Assembly (NCBI GenBank): GCA_002315535.1
Contig: DCHA01000031.1
Location: 1 to 14,261, forward strand
Reading direction: 5' to 3'
Source: Firmicutes bacterium UBA1764
Lineage (GTDB): Bacteria > Bacillota > Clostridia > Peptostreptococcales > Anaerovoracaceae
Length of the DNA stretch: 14,261 nt
The notes beneath the pieces were generated by a model. The model saw nothing but the letters and a program-made list of their open reading frames with translations. It was not told the DNA's origin and ran no database searches. Below, one piece after another: positions 1 to 6,360 of the stretch. Made by a program: the position numbers and the translations under genes. Position 1 is the first letter of the stretch. Each line of letters starts with the position of its first letter.

Positions 1-192
1 GTTGAGGGCATGATCAAGATCGTCTATGATTTGCTGAAGGATAAGCTGAACATCGCAAAGATCACCTTTACCAGCGGTGTGAACGCAGCTTCTCAGGAGT
101 TTGAGGTAAAGGGCACTGTTGACCGTTGCCCCCTGTGCGGCATTGCGCTGAATGAGAATGGCGTCTGCCCGAAATGCGGATACAAAAAGTAA
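1..192 (+). CDS. C-terminal fragment of an unrecognised protein ending in a zinc ribbon
   Basis: The reading frame is open from the first base (Val-Glu-Gly-Met...), so this is the last 63 residues of a gene that begins upstream of the window, not a 60-residue protein starting at the first Met. The tail has the pattern CPLC-x10-CPKC followed by GYKK, a typical small zinc ribbon with four cysteine ligands. Before it lies a mixed helix/strand segment (IVYDLLKDKLNIAKITF). I do not recognise the family: C-terminal zinc ribbons of this kind occur in many unrelated bacterial proteins. It stops with TAA and is followed 26 bases later by a strong terminator, so it is the last gene of its transcription unit and is not cotranscribed with the heat-shock gene. 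Confidence 0.75.
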   Translation, partial: VEGMIKIVYDLLKDKLNIAKITFTSGVNAASQEFEVKGTVDRCPLCGIALNENGVCPKCGYKK

Positions 193-218
193 TCAGAAAT
201 TGCATCCATAAAAACACG

Positions 219-256
219 GCTCCCCATAATCGAATGTCCGATCATGGGGAGCTTTT
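219..256 (+). terminator. Rho-independent terminator of the upstream gene
   Basis: A perfect 9-base-pair stem (219-227 GCTCCCCAT with 244-252 ATGGGGAGC) continues, after one A-C mismatch, into a 4-base-pair inner stem (229-232 with 239-242) and a 6-base loop. It is followed by a short T run at 253-256. It closes the transcription unit of the zinc-ribbon gene. Confidence 0.85.
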
Positions 257-301
257 CTATCTGCAAATAAATAATGACTTTTGTGATAGTATAGTGATTC
301 G

Positions 302-406
302 AAAAGGCTCAAAATTGAATTCTAATTCGACGGCGCAACTGCTTAGTCAGTTGCGCCATTTAATTCCAGTTCGATGTATCAAGGAGGCCTAAAAGGACTC
401 CTTTTT
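302..406 (+). ncRNA. Candidate small structured transcript
   Basis: Between the first terminator and the hsp20 promoter there is no plausible gene. There is a 10-base-pair perfect hairpin (332-341 GGCGCAACTG with 348-357 CAGTTGCGCC, 6-base loop), then a separate terminator-like hairpin at 381-406. A weak -10-like TATAGT lies at 290-295 without a convincing -35. A second terminator after an already terminated gene suggests an independent transcript of roughly 100 bases, but the promoter is weak. It could equally be intergenic debris or a back-up terminator pair. No known RNA family is recognised. Confidence 0.22.
381..406 (+). terminator. Rho-independent terminator upstream of the hsp20 promoter
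   Basis: AAGGAG (381-386) pairs with CTCCTT (398-403). An inner CCT/AGG stem (388-390 with 394-396) is separated by a G-A mismatch. The T run extends to 406. It sits just before the CIRCE/promoter region, so it insulates hsp20 from upstream transcription. Confidence 0.65.
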
Positions 407-419
407 ATTAGAAAAAATA

Positions 420-446
420 TTAGCACTCACTATTGACGAGTGCTAA
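420..446 (+). promoter_or_regulatory. CIRCE operator (HrcA binding site)
   Basis: The inverted repeat TTAGCACTC (420-428), 9-base spacer, GAGTGCTAA (438-446) matches the canonical CIRCE element exactly in both arms. CIRCE is the operator of the heat-shock repressor HrcA, which normally controls groESL and dnaK operons. Here it overlaps the hsp20 promoter: the -35 hexamer lies across the spacer and right arm, so bound HrcA would directly block RNA polymerase. Confidence 0.97.
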
Positions 447-461
447 CAAATGTGGTATAAC
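433..461 (+). promoter_or_regulatory. Vegetative (SigA-type) promoter of hsp20
   Basis: TTGACG (433-438), a 17-base spacer and TATAAC (456-461) form a near-consensus housekeeping promoter. The predicted transcription start is about position 468. The -35 is embedded in the CIRCE element, which gives repression by HrcA at normal temperature and de-repression on heat shock. Confidence 0.88.
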
Positions 462-466
462 ATAAT

Positions 467-496
467 TGTCCAAAGGGAAAAAGGGGATTTTGGACA
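467..496 (+). other. 5' leader hairpin of hsp20 mRNA
   Basis: TGTCCAAA (467-474) pairs perfectly with TTTGGACA (489-496) around a purine-rich 14-base loop containing AAGGGG. It would form at the very 5' end of the predicted transcript, well upstream of the ribosome binding site at 528-533, so it does not sequester the start. A 5'-end stabilising hairpin is the simplest reading. A regulatory role is only a guess. Confidence 0.55.
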
Positions 497-541
497 GGGG
501 TATAACACAAGATTAGAGAATTAATACAGGAGGTATATCTT

Positions 542-985
542 ATGTTTATGAATAGCTTATTTGGTGAAAATTTATTTGATGACTTCTTTAACGAATTTGA
601 AAGACCGGTTTATAGACCAATGAACCGTCCGGCTTTACCTGGAAAGCCAATGCTTATGAGCACTGATGTCCGCGAAAAGGACCAGAATTTCGAGCTTGAT
701 ATTGATCTTCCGGGATACAAGAAGGACGATGTAAAGGCAGAGCTTAAGGATGGATATTTAACAGTTAGTGCTGTTAGAGAAAACAAGACAGAAGAAAAAG
801 ATGAAAATGGTAAATATTTAAGACGCGAGAGATATTTCGGATCATGCAGCAGGAGCTTCTATGTAGGCGATGCTGTTACCGAAAATGATATCAAGGCGAA
901 ATTTGAAGATGGAGTTCTAAAGATCTCCGTTCCGAAGAAGGCTCCGGAAATTCCACAGCCAACATACATTGCGATTGAGGGATAA
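542..985 (+). CDS. Small heat-shock protein, Hsp20/alpha-crystallin family
   Basis: This is a 147-residue ATP-independent holdase chaperone that binds unfolding cytoplasmic proteins in large oligomers. Residues 1-38 form the variable, Phe-rich N-terminal arm (SLFGENLFDDFFNEFE). The alpha-crystallin domain spans about 40-132, with DVREKDQNFELDIDLPGY at its start and the family signature G-V-L at 124-126 (FEDGVLKISVPKK). The C-terminal tail carries an I-P-Q motif rather than a clear I-x-I/V; TYIAIEG could supply the anchoring contact. The length is normal. The start at 542 is fixed by AGGAGG at 528-533, 8 bases upstream. The gene stands alone between a CIRCE-overlapped promoter and its own terminator, so it is predicted to be a member of the HrcA regulon. 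Confidence 0.96.
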   Translation: MFMNSLFGENLFDDFFNEFERPVYRPMNRPALPGKPMLMSTDVREKDQNFELDIDLPGYKKDDVKAELKDGYLTVSAVRENKTEEKDENGKYLRRERYFGSCSRSFYVGDAVTENDIKAKFEDGVLKISVPKKAPEIPQPTYIAIEG

Positions 986-1080
986 TCAACCAAGAAAACT
1001 CCTTTCAAAAAATAATTCACACAACATATTTCCTCATATGAAACAAAATGTTCAACCCACAATAAGAACATGACCGAAAG

Positions 1081-1107
1081 ACCGCGGCAAGATGTCGCGG
1101 TTTTTTT
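1081..1107 (+). terminator. Rho-independent terminator of hsp20
   Basis: A 9-base-pair stem (1081-1089 with 1093-1101, one G-T pair) has an AGA loop and a T7 run starting at 1101. It lies about 95 bases after the hsp20 stop codon. The intervening bases hold no gene. Confidence 0.85.
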
Positions 1108-1130
1108 ACTACAATTATATGCATACATTA

Positions 1131-1139
1131 TGTTATAAT
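1131..1139 (+). promoter_or_regulatory. Extended -10 promoter of the seven-gene operon
   Basis: TGTTATAAT is a perfect extended -10 (TGN plus the consensus TATAAT at 1134-1139). No good -35 is found at 16-18 bases upstream, which is normal for extended -10 promoters. The predicted start of transcription is about 1146, only one or two bases before the ATG at 1148. Confidence 0.65.
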
Positions 1140-1147
1140 TAACTGTT

Positions 1148-1810
1148 ATGGCAGATGAGTTCCGAGACAAATTTAATGAGGACATGACCAACATGTTTGC
1201 TGAATTCGAAAAGATGAATTCTCAAATGAATTTTGATTTCGATATGAAGATAGACATGCCTGATTTCGATGCGCTTAACAAGAGTGTAAGCGATTCATTT
1301 GAAATGCCGTCATTTAAGTTTGACGAGGATGCATTCAAAATGCCGGAGATGGATTTCGGCAAGGAATCCGACTTCAATTTCGATTTCAAATTTGACTTTG
1401 ACTTTGACGCTTTTGCGAAGATCGAAGAGCCTGAAGAAATAAAGCCTGATGAAATCGAAAAGACCTTAGAAGAGATAGCCGAAGAGGCGACGCAGGAGGC
1501 TGAAGAGGTAATTGAAGAAATTGCCGAGGAGGCCGAACCGGCAGCTGAGGAAGCTGAGCCTGCGGAGGCTCCGGCGGAAGTCAAGCCAGAACCAAAGAAG
1601 GAAGTAAAGAAGGCCCCAAAGAAGGAGCCTGTAAAGCCTGCGGAAAGACCTTCGATTCTTCAGAAGTTCGCGAAGAGAATCTCACAAGCCTACTATACCT
1701 GGGCAGTTGTTTGGGATCAGCTTGAAGAGGAAAAAGAGTTGAAGAGAATTGATAGGATTTGCGCAAAACACAATCGCAATACATATAAACTTAAATGTCA
1801 AAAAAGATAG
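1148..1810 (+). CDS. Acidic low-complexity protein of unknown function
   Basis: I do not recognise this 220-residue protein. It is built of four compositional blocks. Residues 1-90 are rich in Phe, Asp and Met, with alternating aromatic/acid runs such as FNFDFKFDFDFDAF (76-89) and repeated D/E-M-P motifs (36-38, 52-54, 65-67). Residues 92-142 are Glu/Ala-rich and probably helical or coiled-coil. Residues 143-166 are Lys/Pro-rich (KPEPKKEVKKAPKKEP). Residues 167-220 form a basic, possibly folded tail with an aromatic patch (AYYTWAVVWDQL). No signal peptide or membrane helix is seen. The ATG at 1148 lies 8 bases after the extended -10, leaving almost no leader; the in-frame ATG at 1184 has GAGG only 2 bases away, so the start is uncertain. 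The 3' end overlaps ybaK by 16 bases, implying translational coupling. It heads the operon. Confidence 0.7.
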   Translation: MADEFRDKFNEDMTNMFAEFEKMNSQMNFDFDMKIDMPDFDALNKSVSDSFEMPSFKFDEDAFKMPEMDFGKESDFNFDFKFDFDFDAFAKIEEPEEIKPDEIEKTLEEIAEEATQEAEEVIEEIAEEAEPAAEEAEPAEAPAEVKPEPKKEVKKAPKKEPVKPAERPSILQKFAKRISQAYYTWAVVWDQLEEEKELKRIDRICAKHNRNTYKLKCQKR

Positions 1811-2271
1811 AAAAGACCAATGTCATGAGGACATTGGATCAAAAGAAAATAGAGCACAAGGAATATGACTACAGCGGGACTGATGCCCTCAGCGGGGTTG
1901 AGGTTGCGGCGGCTCTTGGGCTTGAGCCCGAGCGAGTTTTCAAAACCCTAGTAACACAGGGCGCAAGCAAAGAATATTTTGTATTCGTTATTCCGGTTGC
2001 TGAGGAGCTCGATCTGAAAAAGGCTGCAAAAGCCGTTTCAGAAAAAAGCATCGCAATGATAAAGTCCAAGGAACTTCTTGGACTCACCGGATATATCCAT
2101 GGGGGATGTTCTCCTATCGGAATGAAAAAGCAGTTTAAGACAGTCGTTGATGAAACTGCAGAATTATTTGACACTATTATTTTCAGCGCAGGCAAAATCG
2201 GTTATCAGGTTGAGCTTTCTCTTGATGATCTGAAAACGGTTTGCCCGCTCGAAACAGCAGACTTAACTTAA
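1795..2271 (+). CDS. ybaK: YbaK/EbsC-family aminoacyl-tRNA deacylase
   Basis: This 158-residue protein belongs to the YbaK/ProX editing superfamily, whose members hydrolyse misacylated tRNAs in trans (typically Cys-tRNA(Pro)). It shows the family's N-terminal TNVMRTLDQKKIEHKEYDY segment, the R-V-F-K-T-L-V motif with the conserved Lys at residue 50, and G-G-C-S-P-I-G-M-K-K at 103-112. The length is that of the stand-alone family. The start at 1795 gives the usual N-terminus but has no visible Shine-Dalgarno; it lies inside the previous gene (16-base overlap), so translation is probably coupled. The next gene begins at the base right after its stop codon. The precise tRNA substrate cannot be read from sequence. 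EbsC/PrdX-like relatives are the alternative. Confidence 0.9.
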   Translation: MSKKIEKTNVMRTLDQKKIEHKEYDYSGTDALSGVEVAAALGLEPERVFKTLVTQGASKEYFVFVIPVAEELDLKKAAKAVSEKSIAMIKSKELLGLTGYIHGGCSPIGMKKQFKTVVDETAELFDTIIFSAGKIGYQVELSLDDLKTVCPLETADLT

Positions 2272-4311
2272 ATGAGCGAAACATTAACAGCCGCACAAGT
2301 GAAAACGCTCTTCCCGAGAAGGGAAGAGGATACGCACAAAGGGGATTATGGATATATCACCCTTATTGGTGGCTGCGTAAAATACAGCGGCGCAATCAGA
2401 CTTGCCGCATTGGCTCAGTCCGCGATGAGAAGCGGCGTCGGGGTTTGCACAATAGCGGCTCCCAAAAGCCTCACCGACGTAATACTGCCGAGCATTCTTG
2501 AAAGCACCTTCTATCCACTCAGTGATAAAGAGGGGGATCTCATCTTTGATGAATCCGAAATGGACGGGCTCATTGAAAAGAGCGATGTTATCGCAATCGG
2601 TATGGGAATTGGCAACACGTCTGAAACTCAAGAGGCCGTCAAGTATCTGTTAGAAAAATTCGAGGGTATTCTTGTTGTCGATGCCGATGGAATAAACGCC
2701 ATGGCAAAGCTGGATAGTGATATCGTCAGTGCACATAAATGCAAGCTGGTTATAACTCCACACCCAAAGGAATTCTCTCGCCTCGCAAAGATTGATGTCG
2801 AGGAAGTCCTTGCGGCTCCGGAAGAAAACGCAAAAAAGCTTGCGCAAGAAATTAATGCCATAGTTCTTTTAAAGGGCCACGTAACAACTGTTAGCGATGG
2901 CGAGCAGACATACCTTGTTGAAAAGGGTTCCCCGGGCATGGCTACCGGAGGCAGCGGGGATGTTCTTTCCGGAATTCTGTCCGCGGTGCTTGCATCAAAC
3001 AGCGAATCACTTCTTCTTGCGACAGCCGGTGCAGCCTATGTTAACGGTCTTGCCGGAGAGCTTGCCGCAGAAGAGCACGGCGAAGTATCAATGGTCGCAA
3101 GCGATACCGCCGCATGCATTGAAAAGGCAATCAAACAGATTATAAGCGAAGCCCCAAAGAAAAAGCGCGGAGCAAAAGAGGTAATCTGCATTATACTCTT
3201 TATCCTTCTGTTGATTGGCGCAGGTCTGTACACGCTCTATGATATAAAGCTCGAGCAGGACAGAATTGCGTATGAGGAATATCTCGCAACTCTCGACCCA
3301 AGGGAAGAGGTTGATGATTATGAAATCACTTTGAGCTTTATCTGCAAGGATATTTACATCGACGGTATTCTTGTTAATAACTACCAGCTTTACAGACCTT
3401 TCGGAGAGTACGATGATCGTATCTATGCTCCTTTGACAGATGAGGTTTGTGCGGCTCTTGGTATTAAGGCTGAATGGAATCAGGATGATGTTACAGACCT
3501 GATTATCACAAAGACAACGCCAAATCACAGCGGTGCCTTTTACGATTTGTCAGGCTGGAACCCATATAACTTTATTGGCTATGCTTCGGGCAATGTAACT
3601 ATTTACATCAGAGACGGCGAGCTGGAAGAAAAGCTTTATCCTGATGCACATCAGACCTTCCGTTACAATGATGGCGAGGTAATGTACGTTCCGATTTCAA
3701 TGCTCGCCTCAAGCGAGATCCTCGGAATAAGCGCCTTCTATGATGTGCTGACGGGACTCTACATATCGACAGACCCGGAGATTCCTGCGGAATCCTACTT
3801 CAGTGAAAACAACGCGTCCTACATCACCGGCCGCGCAGAATATATACTCAGCTTCCAGCCTCAGCTTGGCTTTGGCAATTGCAGCTACTATGAATATTTA
3901 TTCCGCCACGAAGCAAACACGATGGAGGTTGATGAGGATTTACTGCTTGCGATTGCGAGAACGGAAAGCAAATTCAACAGATGGGCTGTTTCCGGTGCGG
4001 GGGCAAGAGGCATGATGCAGATTATGCCTGATACAGCGAAGGCCTCCGGCATAGATCCGGAGACATTATATAAGCCGGATGTTTCAATTCAGTTCGGAGC
4101 ATATTACATCCGCAACGCGATAAAGAATTTTAACGGCGATTTAATTAAAGCCCTGTCTACATATAACTTCGGCGGCAATGCAGTTCTTGCCGGAGAATAT
4201 GACACGGCCTACGCAACAACAGTAATCAGCAGAATGGAAGCCATGCAGGAATGGATGACTGAGAATGGCTACAGTAATGAATTTTATACGGTATTAGAAT
4301 GTACAAAGTAA
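2272..4311 (+). CDS. Fusion: ADP-dependent NAD(P)HX dehydratase + membrane-anchored SLT lytic transglycosylase
   Basis: One uninterrupted 679-residue frame joins two proteins usually encoded separately. Residues 1-292 are a complete NnrD-type ribokinase-fold dehydratase (repair of hydrated NADH/NADPH). Its motifs are HKGDYGYITLIGG (22-34), GMGIG (110-114), VDADGIN (136-142), TPHP-x-E (162-167), and the GSPGMATGGSGDVLSG signature (219-234) with catalytic Asp230. The NnrE epimerase domain is absent. A basic linker (PKKKRGAK, 295-302) precedes one membrane helix (about 303-324). Outside follow about 150 residues resembling two copper-amine-oxidase-N-like repeats, then an SLT domain (about 540-660) with catalytic Glu565 in RTESKF, GARGMMQIMP (577-586) and TYNFGGN (630-636). 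The positive-inside rule puts the dehydratase in the cytoplasm and SLT in the wall. No ATG or GTG with a ribosome binding site lies at the junction. It abuts ybaK and overlaps scpA by 13 bases. An assembly indel fusing two genes is the main alternative. Confidence 0.9.
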   Translation: MSETLTAAQVKTLFPRREEDTHKGDYGYITLIGGCVKYSGAIRLAALAQSAMRSGVGVCTIAAPKSLTDVILPSILESTFYPLSDKEGDLIFDESEMDGLIEKSDVIAIGMGIGNTSETQEAVKYLLEKFEGILVVDADGINAMAKLDSDIVSAHKCKLVITPHPKEFSRLAKIDVEEVLAAPEENAKKLAQEINAIVLLKGHVTTVSDGEQTYLVEKGSPGMATGGSGDVLSGILSAVLASNSESLLLATAGAAYVNGLAGELAAEEHGEVSMVASDTAACIEKAIKQIISEAPKKKRGAKEVICIILFILLLIGAGLYTLYDIKLEQDRIAYEEYLATLDPREEVDDYEITLSFICKDIYIDGILVNNYQLYRPFGEYDDRIYAPLTDEVCAALGIKAEWNQDDVTDLIITKTTPNHSGAFYDLSGWNPYNFIGYASGNVTIYIRDGELEEKLYPDAHQTFRYNDGEVMYVPISMLASSEILGISAFYDVLTGLYISTDPEIPAESYFSENNASYITGRAEYILSFQPQLGFGNCSYYEYLFRHEANTMEVDEDLLLAIARTESKFNRWAVSGAGARGMMQIMPDTAKASGIDPETLYKPDVSIQFGAYYIRNAIKNFNGDLIKALSTYNFGGNAVLAGEYDTAYATTVISRMEAMQEWMTENGYSNEFYTVLECTK

Positions 4312-5033
4312 AACTCGATGTTTTCGAAGGACCTTTTGATCTTCTTGTTTATCTTATCGAAAGATCAAGAATGAGCATTTTCGATATAAAGGTTTCGGAA
4401 ATTACAACTCAATATCTGGCATGCATCGAAGAGATGAAGGCTCAGGATATCAATGTATCACAGGAGTTCATGGTGCTTGCCGCTGAATTAATCGAACTCA
4501 AATCAAGAATGCTGTTGCCTATCGAAAGAGATGAGGAAAGCGATCTTCCGATTGAGGATCCAAGAGCAGGCCTTGTTCAGCGTATTCAGGAATATAAGCA
4601 GTACAAAGAGATGGCTAAGTTCCTCGATGATCAGGCAGAGCTTACAGCGCATATTCACGCAAAGCCTCAGGAGGATATCGACGCCTACAGGGGCGAAGAG
4701 GATATACTTCTCAAGGGAGATATGCAGCAATTCATCGATGCGTTCATGCTTTTCATTTCAAAGAAAAAGCGTACAGAAGAAATGCGCAAGCGCTATGAAA
4801 GAGTTGAGCGTCAGCGTATGTCTGTAGAAAAGAGAATCGAGCAAATCAGAGACTTCTTTAAGAAAAAGGTTAAGCTTCTTTTCTCGGAGCTTATCAGCAC
4901 AGACAAGAGTCGCTTTAATAAGGTCGTAACCTTTATGGGACTTCTCGAGCTGCTAAAGCAGGGCGAGGTCAGAGCGACACAGGAAGAACGTTATGGAGAT
5001 ATTACAGTAGAACTGAGGGATAACAATGGCTAA
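4299..5033 (+). CDS. scpA: Segregation and condensation protein A
   Basis: This 244-residue kleisin bridges the heads of SMC dimers, together with ScpB, in the bacterial condensin that organises replicated origins. The N-terminal SMC-neck-binding region is diagnostic: VKLDVFEGPFDLLVYLIERSRMSIFDIKVSEIT (4-36) and the helix EFMVLAAELIELKSRMLLP (56-74). A charged, variable middle follows (75-165). The C-terminal winged-helix region, for the other SMC head, includes LFSELISTDKSRFNKVVTFMGLLELLKQGEV. The length matches the family. It starts 13 bases inside the end of the fusion gene and overlaps scpB by 8 bases, so expression is translationally coupled on both sides, as expected for stoichiometric partners. 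Confidence 0.97.
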   Translation: MYKVKLDVFEGPFDLLVYLIERSRMSIFDIKVSEITTQYLACIEEMKAQDINVSQEFMVLAAELIELKSRMLLPIERDEESDLPIEDPRAGLVQRIQEYKQYKEMAKFLDDQAELTAHIHAKPQEDIDAYRGEEDILLKGDMQQFIDAFMLFISKKKRTEEMRKRYERVERQRMSVEKRIEQIRDFFKKKVKLLFSELISTDKSRFNKVVTFMGLLELLKQGEVRATQEERYGDITVELRDNNG

Positions 5034-5637
5034 CGAAAGTATAAAATCAGCAGTTGAAAGCTTGCTCTTTGTTTGGGGCGAACCACTGGAAGCAAAGGCA
5101 TGCGCAGAGCTTTTCAATGTTTCAACAAGCGACATGATTCACATAATGCGCGAGATGATGCTCGAATATGAAGAGCGTGGCGGCGGACTTCGAATCAGAG
5201 AAGTTGACAAGGCTTATCAGCTCGTAACCAATCCGGAAAACGATGATTATATCAAGAAGCTTTGCACTCCGGTAAGAACAAGAAAGCTGTCTCAGGCGGC
5301 ACTCGAGGTTCTTGCGGTTATCGCATACAAGCAGCCGGTAACAAAGGGCCAGATCGATCGCATCAGAGGAATCAAGTGCGACCGCGTTATCGAGGGCCTT
5401 ATGGCAAAAGAGCTTGTCGAGGAAAAGGGCAGAAGCACAGGACTCGGTCGTCCTATTCTTTACGGAACAACAAGAAAGTTCCTCGAACTTTTCGGCTTCG
5501 AATCCTTAAAGGATTTGCCGGAGCTTGAAGATATCGGTACTCTCATTATGGACGAGGACTATGATGAATACGACGGTCCCGCAGAAATGTCAGAAGAGCT
5601 CAAGGATCAAATCACCATGGGCTTGGAGGTAGATTAA
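5026..5637 (+). CDS. scpB: Segregation and condensation protein B
   Basis: This is the 203-residue partner of ScpA in the SMC-ScpAB condensin. It has tandem winged-helix domains: the first about residues 1-80 (IKSAVESLLFVWGEPLEAKACAELF, GGGLRIREVDKAYQLVTNP), the second about 85-160 with the conserved LSQAALEVLAVIAYKQPVTKGQID-x-IRG segment and GRPILYGTTRKFLELFGF. A short acidic tail (EDYDEYDGPAEMSEE) follows. The start lies in an 8-base overlap with scpA. rluB begins one base after the stop codon, an arrangement conserved in many Gram-positive genomes. Confidence 0.97.
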   Translation: MANESIKSAVESLLFVWGEPLEAKACAELFNVSTSDMIHIMREMMLEYEERGGGLRIREVDKAYQLVTNPENDDYIKKLCTPVRTRKLSQAALEVLAVIAYKQPVTKGQIDRIRGIKCDRVIEGLMAKELVEEKGRSTGLGRPILYGTTRKFLELFGFESLKDLPELEDIGTLIMDEDYDEYDGPAEMSEELKDQITMGLEVD

Positions 5638-5638
5638 A

Positions 5639-6343
5639 GTGAGAATTAACAAATACATTGCGTCAAGCGGCTTTGCAAGCAGGCGCAAGGCGGATGAATT
5701 AATCGAGGCCGGACAGGTCAAGGTTAACGGTGCCGCATTAAAAGAGCCGGGATACGATGTCCAAGATGGCGACATAGTCGAGGTCAGCGGGCATTTGATT
5801 CAGGCAAGCGAAGAGCTCGTGTACTATATGCTCAACAAGCCTCGCGGTTATATAACGAGCACAAAGGATGAGCAGGACAGACCTACAGTCATGGATCTCA
5901 TGACTGATGTTACTGCCAGAGTATTCCCTGTCGGAAGACTTGACTATGACTCTGCGGGTCTTCTCATAATGACAAACGACGGAGCATTATCTCAGCACAT
6001 AGCCCATCCTAGAAATAAGGTTTGGAAGACCTATGAGGCTGAGGTCCAGGGAGATCTTAATCTTGCGAAGATGGAAGTCTTCAAAAGAGGCATAGTGATC
6101 GAAGGACGAAAGACAGCTCCGGCAGAAGGAAAAATCCTGAAGCAAAAGGGTGATATGTCACTCGTTGAGGTAAAGATTTGTGAAGGGCGCAACAGACAGG
6201 TTCGAAAAATGTTTGCGGCACTCGGATGCAAGGTAACCTATTTACAGCGCAAACAAATTGGCGAGCTTAGACTTGGACATCTTCATGAAGGAGATTACAG
6301 AAAGCTCACCAGAGAAGAAATAAATTATTTAAAGAATTGCTAA
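5639..6343 (+). CDS. rluB: 23S rRNA pseudouridine synthase, RluB family
   Basis: This 234-residue enzyme of the RsuA/RluB/E/F group isomerises a uridine in 23S rRNA (E. coli RluB modifies U2605) during large-subunit assembly. Residues 1-50 form an S4 RNA-binding domain (RINKYIASSGFASRRKADELIEAGQVKVNG). The catalytic domain contains NKPRGYITS (66-74), the active-site motif GRLDYDSAGLL with Asp102, and the C-terminal EGRNRQVRKMFAALG segment. The start is a GTG codon, set by a good GGAGGT at 5625-5630 with 8-base spacing, which lies within scpB. Substrate assignment to the RluB position is by family and gene context; RsuA (16S rRNA) is the alternative. Confidence 0.93.
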   Translation: MRINKYIASSGFASRRKADELIEAGQVKVNGAALKEPGYDVQDGDIVEVSGHLIQASEELVYYMLNKPRGYITSTKDEQDRPTVMDLMTDVTARVFPVGRLDYDSAGLLIMTNDGALSQHIAHPRNKVWKTYEAEVQGDLNLAKMEVFKRGIVIEGRKTAPAEGKILKQKGDMSLVEVKICEGRNRQVRKMFAALGCKVTYLQRKQIGELRLGHLHEGDYRKLTREEINYLKNC

Positions 6344-6360
6344 GCATTCGGAGGAGAAGC

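Noticed and set aside
174..392. A 72-codon plus-strand frame after the first gene
   Set aside because: It runs through a terminator and a long hairpin, has no ribosome binding site, and its product resembles no protein.
1222..1584. A 120-codon minus-strand frame rich in Ser and Ala
   Set aside because: It is the antisense shadow of the Glu/Ala and Phe/Asp-rich gene; the low complexity is inherited from the real gene.
3145..3250. Two separate genes (nnrD and an SLT protein) misread as one
   Set aside because: The frame is continuous with no ATG or GTG start and no ribosome binding site plus start pair at the junction. The only TTG in frame is in the middle of the membrane helix. An assembly indel cannot be fully excluded and is noted in the finding.
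6337..6360. Upstream ATG as the start of pckA
   Set aside because: It overlaps the end of rluB and would translate through the strong GGAGG at 6350-6354, which clearly serves the Met at 6361.
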